Of a DNA stretch of 37,062 nt, positions 31,764 through 37,062 are shown one piece after another (within the stretch, counting starts at the first letter, position 1; each line of letters starts with the position of its first letter). Location of the stretch: positions 1 to 37,062 of IMG/VR virus record IMGVR_UViG_3300046680_000296; one strand, given 5' to 3'. The DNA comes from a virus. Below the pieces are notes generated by a model, which did no database searches, was not told the origin of the DNA, and worked only from the letters and a program-made list of their open reading frames with translations. Made by a program: the position numbers and the translations under genes.

Positions 31764-31782
31764 CCATAGGAGAAGATGTCAA

Positions 31783-32010
31783 GTGACACAGCAGACAAAT
31801 TTGCGATTGAGCCTGAAATGGCGGCAGGCGCTGGTGGATATCGCCGAGATGGATAGGCGTACCCTGGCTGCCGAAGTGGAGTGGCTGATCGACAACGAAT
31901 TGATTCGACGCGAGATGTCGCGGCCGGCACCCCAGCCCCGACATTTGCCCGGATCCTCTCGCGTGAGCGCGGACATTAACTATGGCGCGAAGGGGCCATC
32001 GCGGAAATGA
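31783..32010 (+). CDS. ribbon-helix-helix (Arc/MetJ-like) regulator
   Basis: 75 residues from a GTG start. TQQTNLRLSLKWRQALVDIA then EMDRRTLAAEVEWLIDNELI has the strand, helix A, turn, helix B order of ribbon-helix-helix repressors. AGGAG at 31768-31772 supports the GTG; the frame stays open further upstream but that part has poor codon statistics and is antisense to a better gene. It overlaps the polymerase start (ATGA). A dimer would bind inverted or direct repeats such as those just upstream, suggesting autoregulation. Confidence 0.72.
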   Translation: MTQQTNLRLSLKWRQALVDIAEMDRRTLAAEVEWLIDNELIRREMSRPAPQPRHLPGSSRVSADINYGAKGPSRK

Positions 32011-34070
32011 GAGTATTATCGATCGATCTGGAGACCTGTAGCGAAGCCGATCTGAAGAAGGTCGGCACGTCCCGGTACTCCAAGGACCCCTCGACCTTCG
32101 TCACGGTATTCGCCTGGGCCTTCGACCAAGACCCGGTGTGCTCGATCACGAGCCCACGCGGGATCTCGGCCCATCACGAGCTGCCGGGTGAGGTCTATCA
32201 CCATCTCCATAATGGTGGGCTCATCGCGGCCTGGAATGCGTGGTTCGAGTATTGTCTGATTTCCAATACCCTGGGCATCCCGCTCAAGCCGGAACAGATG
32301 ACTTGCTCGATGCAGAGAGCCCTCTACGCCGGGCTCCCGGCCGCGCTTGGCGATGCCGGCACCGCCCTGGGTCTTCCGGCGTCGCTCCAGAAGGACAAGA
32401 CCGCCCATGGCTTGATGCTTAAGTGCGCCAAGCCCAAGTCGATCGACCCCTTCGGCGAGCGCACTTATACGACGGATGATTCATTTGCGCTGACAGCGCT
32501 TGCCGGCTACTGCAAGCAGGACGTGGTGGCCGAGCGCGCGGTCGCGTGCCGGCTGCCGCAGTTGCCCCCTATGGAGCAACGCATCTCGATCCTCGATCGC
32601 AAGAGCAATGCTCGCGGCATCAGGATCGATCTCGATCTGATTCCGAAGATGATGGACATCGCCAAGGTCGAAGTCATCAGGCTCAACGTGATGGCGGGGG
32701 CTCTCACCAATGGCGCGGTTTCCTCTCCCGGCACCCAATCCAAGCGAGTGCTGGACTGGATGGAAGCCCAGGGCGTGACGCTCGCCAACACCAAGAAGCA
32801 GACTGTCGCCGAGACCATCGACACGGCCGAGGACGCCGGGCTGCCGGGCTCCGTGGTCCAGCTCCTACAGATCCGACGCGAGGTCGCCAAGTCGTCCCTG
32901 GCCAAGCTTAAGACCATGCTGGGCGCGGTCGAGTCGGACGAGAAGATCCGTGGCACCATCGCTTACTACGGAGCCTCCAGGACGGGAAGATTCGCTGGGC
33001 GCATCATCCAGCCCCAGAACTTCCCGAGGCCGTCAGGCGAGCCCGAGCTGGCGATAGAGGGCATTCTACAAGGCATGGACGCGGACGGGCTCAGGATCAT
33101 CCACGGGCCACCATTGGGCGTGCTCTCTTCGTGCCTTCGAGGGACGATGATCCCCTCGTCCGGCAAGGTGTTCATCTCCTTCGATCTCTCCCAGATCGAG
33201 GCAAGGGTGATCGCCTGGCTCTGCGACCAGCTCGATCTGCTGGCGGTGTTCGAGCGCGGAGACGACGTCTACCAATACACGGCCGACAAGCTTGGCCTCC
33301 CGACACGACAGGCGGGAAAGGCCACGGTGCTCGGGCTCGGATTTGGCCAAGGGCACAAGCATTTCGTGGAGTTCGCGCACAACTACAATGTCGAGATCTC
33401 GCTCGATGAGAGCAAGGTGATCGTCAACGACTGGAGAGCCGCCAATCCCAATATCGTGCAAGGCTGGTACGGGCTCCAGACGGCCGCGCATGAGCTGGTG
33501 GAGCAGTGGCATCTCACTCGCGCCGGCACGCATAGTCGGAAGGTCCTGGGCGATCGCATAGAGGTCGTGGTCGGCACCACGAGGGAAGGTGATCCCACCC
33601 TTGCCTTAACGCTGCCGGCGGGCCGTAGGCTCTACTACAGAAACCCGAGGCTCGAAATGCTCCCGGTGAAGCGGGCTCTAGTCGATCCGAATGGCGACCC
33701 GGTGCTCGATGACAAGGGCGAGCCGATGGAGGAGATCATCTACAAGAAGGGGTTGGTGTTCGATGGCGTCGATCAGAAGACCAACAAATGGGGGCCAGTT
33801 CGTACTTGGGGCTCGAAGCTGATGGAGAACTGTGTACAGGCGATCGCCCGTGACGTGATCATCGAAGCGGCCGTGCGCATCGATGACCTCAAGATCGCGG
33901 ATCTGGTGTTCTCGGTACACGACGAGCTTGTCTTCGAAGTGGACGAGCCCCAGAAGTTCGAAGCCTATCTGGCCATCCGGCAGGAGGTCCTGCGCGTGCC
34001 GGACTGGGCCGAGGGCCTACCGATCGCGGCTGAGGGCTCCATCCTGCTTGAGAGGTACGGTAAGGGCTAG
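32007..34070 (+). CDS. family A DNA polymerase with 3'-5' exonuclease
   Basis: Replicative polymerase, 687 residues. The N-terminal exonuclease begins MRVLSIDLET (Asp7, Glu9). Polymerase motif A is SFDLSQIEARV near residue 391, motif B is RQAGKATVLGLGFGQG (Lys present; the usual Tyr is Phe), and motif C is VHDELVFEVD near 637. The size and motif B form match the PolA found with DUF2800/DUF2815 modules in other phages rather than T7 gp5. The start overlaps the upstream regulator stop by 4 bases. Confidence 0.93.
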   Translation: MRVLSIDLETCSEADLKKVGTSRYSKDPSTFVTVFAWAFDQDPVCSITSPRGISAHHELPGEVYHHLHNGGLIAAWNAWFEYCLISNTLGIPLKPEQMTCSMQRALYAGLPAALGDAGTALGLPASLQKDKTAHGLMLKCAKPKSIDPFGERTYTTDDSFALTALAGYCKQDVVAERAVACRLPQLPPMEQRISILDRKSNARGIRIDLDLIPKMMDIAKVEVIRLNVMAGALTNGAVSSPGTQSKRVLDWMEAQGVTLANTKKQTVAETIDTAEDAGLPGSVVQLLQIRREVAKSSLAKLKTMLGAVESDEKIRGTIAYYGASRTGRFAGRIIQPQNFPRPSGEPELAIEGILQGMDADGLRIIHGPPLGVLSSCLRGTMIPSSGKVFISFDLSQIEARVIAWLCDQLDLLAVFERGDDVYQYTADKLGLPTRQAGKATVLGLGFGQGHKHFVEFAHNYNVEISLDESKVIVNDWRAANPNIVQGWYGLQTAAHELVEQWHLTRAGTHSRKVLGDRIEVVVGTTREGDPTLALTLPAGRRLYYRNPRLEMLPVKRALVDPNGDPVLDDKGEPMEEIIYKKGLVFDGVDQKTNKWGPVRTWGSKLMENCVQAIARDVIIEAAVRIDDLKIADLVFSVHDELVFEVDEPQKFEAYLAIRQEVLRVPDWAEGLPIAAEGSILLERYGKG

Positions 34071-34100
34071 ACTCGCCTCCCCGTACCCGGCTAACAATAC

Positions 34101-34139
34101 GGGCGGTGCGATGCGCTGCAAACGCATTCGGCACCGCCC
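34101..34139 (+). terminator. long hairpin downstream of the polymerase gene
   Basis: GGGCGGTGC (34101-34109) pairs with GCACCGCCC (34131-34139), and GATGCG with CGCATT inside it, making about 15 bp with a small bulge. TTAAAC follows rather than a T-run. An alternative hairpin, CCCGTA (34080-34085) with TACGGG (34098-34103), touches its 5' edge. It sits in the 120-base gap between the polymerase gene and the next gene, which otherwise shows nothing recognisable. Confidence 0.5.
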
Positions 34140-34190
34140 TTAAACACTGTCCACCCCTGCGAACTCTCACATCCAACAAGGAGACCCATT

Positions 34191-34532
34191 GTGTCTGAAC
34201 GTCAACGTAGTGCTAAAGCCCCCGCAAAGCAAGACTCCCTCAAGGGCCAAGCCTTCCATTCCCTATACCCTGATGGTCGGGCAAACTACCAAGGGGAGTT
34301 CGTCAAGGATCTCGGCGGCGGGCTCTATCTCGTCCAATACTATAGCTGGTGGGATGGCGGCCCAACGAACCAAGAAATACTGCCTGTTACAGAGTTCGCG
34401 CGCCGGCACCCGGATGGCAAGCCAGTTTACGCGCTCTACGCCACGATGGACGACGCGGAGTATGCCTATCAACATGGCATGAACAATCTGCGGGACCACT
34501 CCAAGGACTCATTCTTTCGTGATGAGACTTGA
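34191..34532 (+). CDS. hypothetical protein, GTG start
   Basis: 113 residues from GTG (MSERQRSAKAPAKQDSLKGQ). AAGGAG 7 bases upstream decides the start. The body is aromatic-rich (GGGLYLVQYYSWWDGGPTNQ), suggesting a small beta fold. No family recognised. It ends at the start of the primase-polymerase gene, so it may assist replication. Confidence 0.65.
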   Translation: MSERQRSAKAPAKQDSLKGQAFHSLYPDGRANYQGEFVKDLGGGLYLVQYYSWWDGGPTNQEILPVTEFARRHPDGKPVYALYATMDDAEYAYQHGMNNLRDHSKDSFFRDET

Positions 34533-34534
34533 AG

Positions 34535-35758
34535 ATGAGCCGGGTCCAGCACTCCCGGCACGCGGGCCTGCATGAGCGGGCTCTCGCCGCCGGCTATAGC
34601 CACAACCAGCTTCCGGTCGTGCCTCCGGACGCCAAGACTTCTCTGGTATCGCCAGGGAAGACCCCAGGCGTGCGCTCGAAGGGCGGGACGTGGTCGGGCT
34701 TCCTCGACTGGCAGAAGGAACAGGAGACCACGCCACAACAGGCGGGGCTCTATGACTCGTGGGGTGCCGGCCTCGGCTTCCTGGGCGGCGTCAACGGGCT
34801 GCTCGGGCTTGATCTGGATATCACCGAGCCCACCTTGCTGGCGGCGGTCAAGAGCTTCTTCTATGGCCTCCTGCCGCTCGATCAATGGGGCACCATCCCC
34901 GAGCGCGGCGTCGATCATCCCGAGCATATCAAGACGCTGCTGATGATGCGCGTGGTTGACGAGACCGGCACTCCCATCCCGCTTCCGTCCAGCTACGATG
35001 TGGGCTTCAGGCTCGCCGATGGTACGCCCAACCTGGTGCAGTTGATCGCCACCGGGCGTTATTTCAACGCCTATGGCACCCACCCGGATCGCAAGGCTCC
35101 TTACGTCTGGAGCCTCGATGTTCTGGACCTCGGGCTCGACAATCTGCCCAAGGTCGAGATCTCCACCATCAAGGCATTCCTGGCCGGGCTCCCGGAGATC
35201 CTGCTGGCCCATGGCGCCAGCATTGGCTCAACCAGCACCCCTACCCAGATCCATCGCGGTTCCAAGGCGCCGCCGATGCCGAACGCGCAACTGCTGGAGA
35301 TCCTGGATCATGTTCCGAACTCGCATCTGTTGTTCGATCACTATGACAAGTGGATCGACTTCGGCCAGAACCTCAAGGGCGCGGCGCGGGAGCCCAACGA
35401 TCCTGCGCTGGCTGAACGGTTCGTCACCTGGTGCCAGGCTCGCACCGGGCCATTCGGTGGCGGCCCGTCCAAGGACCCATTGGACACCTGGAACTCGTTC
35501 GAACCCGAGAGGGCGCACGCGGGTTCGTTTCGCAATCTCGTCGCCCACATCATGCGGCACCCGAAGCCAGACGATCCGGATTTCAGGCAGAAGGAGATCT
35601 GGGCCTGCGACTTTGATGCTTACAACCTGGTGCATCCGATTGAGCCCGAGCCTCCTGCCTTCACAACCGTGGAGCCCAAGTCCGGCACTCCGAGAACATT
35701 CAACCAGCTCGTCAATGAGCTGGGCAAGCTTTGCCCATCCGATCCCGACTACAACTAG
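34535..35758 (+). CDS. primase-polymerase (PrimPol) with PriCT-2-like domain
   Basis: 407 residues. Catalytic GLLGLDLDIT places Asp93 and Asp95 (D-x-D), and ATGRYFNAYGTHP near residues 174-186 carries the His of archaeo-eukaryotic PrimPol enzymes. Residues about 250-310 (LLEILDHVPNSHLLFDHYDK, then WIDFGQNLKGA) match the PriCT-2 domain that follows PrimPol in phage and plasmid primases. It would make primers at the origin. Start: ATG 34535; a TTG 6 bases upstream, overlapping the previous stop, is possible. The RepA-like helicase follows after 11 bases. Confidence 0.88.
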   Translation: MSRVQHSRHAGLHERALAAGYSHNQLPVVPPDAKTSLVSPGKTPGVRSKGGTWSGFLDWQKEQETTPQQAGLYDSWGAGLGFLGGVNGLLGLDLDITEPTLLAAVKSFFYGLLPLDQWGTIPERGVDHPEHIKTLLMMRVVDETGTPIPLPSSYDVGFRLADGTPNLVQLIATGRYFNAYGTHPDRKAPYVWSLDVLDLGLDNLPKVEISTIKAFLAGLPEILLAHGASIGSTSTPTQIHRGSKAPPMPNAQLLEILDHVPNSHLLFDHYDKWIDFGQNLKGAAREPNDPALAERFVTWCQARTGPFGGGPSKDPLDTWNSFEPERAHAGSFRNLVAHIMRHPKPDDPDFRQKEIWACDFDAYNLVHPIEPEPPAFTTVEPKSGTPRTFNQLVNELGKLCPSDPDYN

Positions 35759-35769
35759 GAGCCCGTATC

Positions 35770-37014
35770 ATGGCCATCGAACGCTACGTCTACGACCCCA
35801 GCCCCATCCTTGTGCACCCCATCGTCGTCGGTCCCCTGATGCGCGGCACGGTCTCGCTTTGTGTCGCGATGCCCGGCGTCGGCAAGTCCACCTGGGCGCA
35901 GGCTGCGGCCGTGGCCATTGCTTACGGCCGGGCGGACATCATCGGCGAGAGCCAGACGGCCGCGCCCCTGTGGCCCGGAGACGTGGTGATCTGCTACGCG
36001 GAGGATCACGCGCGCATCATCCGCAAGAAGATCGGCGTGATCGAGGAGCATTATAAGCTCCAGTCTCCAAGCCACGACATCGGGCTCTATTCGATGGTGA
36101 ACCAGAAGCTGTTCAGGCTCGGTCCCAACAACCAGGTGGAGTTCACGGGTCAGCAATTCCTGGAGGACATCATTGCCTGGAGACGCAGCGCGGACGTCTC
36201 CCTGATCGTGATCGACACGCTCTCGGCCTGCCTGGGCGGCATCAATGAATCCAACGCCGAGCAGATGCAGGCGGTGATGGACCATTTCACCACGATCGCC
36301 AAGGCCGCGTTCTGTTCCGTCCTCCTGATTCATCACGCCTCGAAGGTGGCTGCTGGCGCCAACGACAGCCTTAATCTCTACGCCGGCCGGGGCTCCAGTG
36401 TTGTCCCCGCGTCGGTGCGCTCGGTGTTCACGCTCGCTCGTCTTAGCAAGCAGGAAGCAGAGCGGGCTCGCGAAGCTGGCTGTAATCCCAGACCCTTCGT
36501 GAAGGTGGAGACCGTCAAGGCTTCATACTCGGACCCGACTACCTGGCAGCCGCGCTGGTTTCAGCTTTCAGGTGTGGACGTTCCTTCTTACGATAAACGC
36601 GACAAATCCAATCATATAATGTCGCTCGCTTTGCTGGAGACACAAGGGGCTCCAACCTGGTATGCGCCGACTTCTGCGGTGTCTAATCAGAGCCCAGTGA
36701 GCGCCTTCGGTGATCCTAAATCCATGGCTCGCAGAGTGTGGCCTGACCTCGATAAAGCGTTTCGTGCCGGCCCGGTGTGGGTACTCAATACGACGCCGAG
36801 GGACAAGAAGACCACTAACGCGAAAGAGATCTGCGGGCTCTCCGCTGCGGAGATGAAAACGGTGTTCGAGGTACTGGAGAAGTGGGGAATGGTCCGGATG
36901 CCGAACAAGGAGAAGAAGGAAATATTTCGGGTTGCAGGGGCAAAGTTGCCTGAAATTGAACCGGAGTTGGACCAGAGTTCGACCGGAGTTGAGACCGAAG
37001 TTGAACCGGAGTAG
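35770..37014 (+). CDS. RepA-like (AAA_25) replicative helicase
   Basis: 415-residue RecA-fold hexameric helicase. Walker A is AMPGVGKST (residues 33-41), then VICYAEDHARII, Walker B LIVIDTLSA near 146-154 and a sensor segment VLLIHHASK. The C terminus (AKEICGLSAAEMKTVFEVLEKW) is a winged-helix-like segment. It is paired with a PrimPol, as in RSF1010-type and phage replication systems. Start: ATG 35770 with GGAG at 35757-35761 region. The final 18 codons are an acidic Glu/Pro/Thr tail that coincides with an 11-bp iteron array continuing past the stop. Confidence 0.9.
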   Translation: MAIERYVYDPSPILVHPIVVGPLMRGTVSLCVAMPGVGKSTWAQAAAVAIAYGRADIIGESQTAAPLWPGDVVICYAEDHARIIRKKIGVIEEHYKLQSPSHDIGLYSMVNQKLFRLGPNNQVEFTGQQFLEDIIAWRRSADVSLIVIDTLSACLGGINESNAEQMQAVMDHFTTIAKAAFCSVLLIHHASKVAAGANDSLNLYAGRGSSVVPASVRSVFTLARLSKQEAERAREAGCNPRPFVKVETVKASYSDPTTWQPRWFQLSGVDVPSYDKRDKSNHIMSLALLETQGAPTWYAPTSAVSNQSPVSAFGDPKSMARRVWPDLDKAFRAGPVWVLNTTPRDKKTTNAKEICGLSAAEMKTVFEVLEKWGMVRMPNKEKKEIFRVAGAKLPEIEPELDQSSTGVETEVEPE

Positions 37015-37061
37015 GACCGGAGTTTGGACAAGGGGACGACCGGAGTTTGGACCCCCCTTAA
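36960..37061 (+). repeat. iteron-like array, 11/12-bp period
   Basis: Units near ACCGGAGTT start at 36960, 36971, 36982, 36994, 37005, 37016 and 37039, with a degenerate unit at 37028 and a C-rich one at 37051. The spacing is 11 or 12 bases, about one helical turn. A 15-base perfect copy, GACCGGAGTTTGGAC, occurs at 37015-37029 and 37038-37052. The array spans the helicase stop codon at 37014. It may be an origin, a packaging site or a regulator-binding array. Confidence 0.85.
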
Positions 37062-37062
37062 A

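Noticed and set aside
31522-31782. N-terminal extension of the ribbon-helix-helix gene, preceded by AGGAGG and an 8-codon leader frame at 31502-31525
   Set aside because: Codon third positions are poor in this frame but strongly G/C on the opposite strand, where a 46-residue basic gene fits; the GTG at 31783 has its own ribosome site and gives the normal size of the family.
36960-37014. Iteron units explained as a protein repeat in the helicase tail
   Set aside because: The 11-base period shifts reading frame at each unit and the array continues beyond the stop codon.
1-37062. CRISPR array, insertion sequence, integrase or attachment site
   Set aside because: No spaced identical repeats with unique spacers, no transposase or integrase motifs, and no tRNA-end duplication were seen.

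Overview
The window reads as most or all of the genome of a tailed bacteriophage with podovirus-type (short-tailed) architecture. The DNA is GC-rich, codon third positions favour G/C, genes are almost gapless, and there is no rRNA, canonical tRNA, integrase or phage RNA polymerase. Gene content and the GC-rich style suggest a GC-rich proteobacterial host, possibly an alphaproteobacterium; that host call is inference only. No region longer than about 125 bases lacks a gene.

Layout. (1) Positions 1-19515, rightward, carry the virion module in T7-like order: large terminase, portal, scaffold, major capsid protein, a head protein, head-tail adaptor, tail hub/nozzle, a T7 gp13-like protein, a GNAT protein, and four internal virion (DNA ejection) proteins. 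The module ends with two peptidoglycan hydrolases, a tail lysozyme and an M15-like peptidase. Two HNH homing-type endonuclease genes are wedged between head/tail genes. (2) Positions 31686 down to 19479, leftward, carry early, DNA-metabolism and accessory genes: a ParB-like protein, a small HTH protein, RuvC-like resolvase, SNF2 helicase, DUF2800 nuclease, DUF2815 ssDNA-binding protein, a DUF6378 protein, a methyltransferase-like gene, a PAPS-reductase-like gene and several tiny membrane genes. One rightward cargo gene (22150-22800) with its own extended -10 promoter interrupts this block; it encodes an exported His-rich protein and appears to contain a second gene in another frame. (3) Positions 31783-37014, rightward, carry a ribbon-helix-helix regulator, family A DNA polymerase, a small protein, a primase-polymerase and a RepA-type helicase.

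The two transcription directions diverge at about 31.69-31.78 kb, where an 8-bp inverted repeat flanks the likely promoters, and converge at 19.48-19.52 kb, where coding regions overlap tail to tail. Replication probably uses PrimPol + RepA-like helicase + PolA + DUF2815 SSB, with DUF2800, SNF2 and RuvC-like proteins handling recombination and branched DNA. No small terminase, tail fibre/spike, canonical holin or spanin pair was recognised.

The most unusual signals are: a contiguous 11/12-bp iteron-like array at the right end of the window that runs across the helicase stop codon (36960-37062); a duplicated 'gene-end plus leader' segment before two replication genes; an 82-nt cloverleaf-like element between two leftward genes; a shared C-terminal domain on the two peptidoglycan hydrolases; the embedded gene inside the His-rich cargo gene; and hairpins that abut start codons and contain the ribosome binding site.
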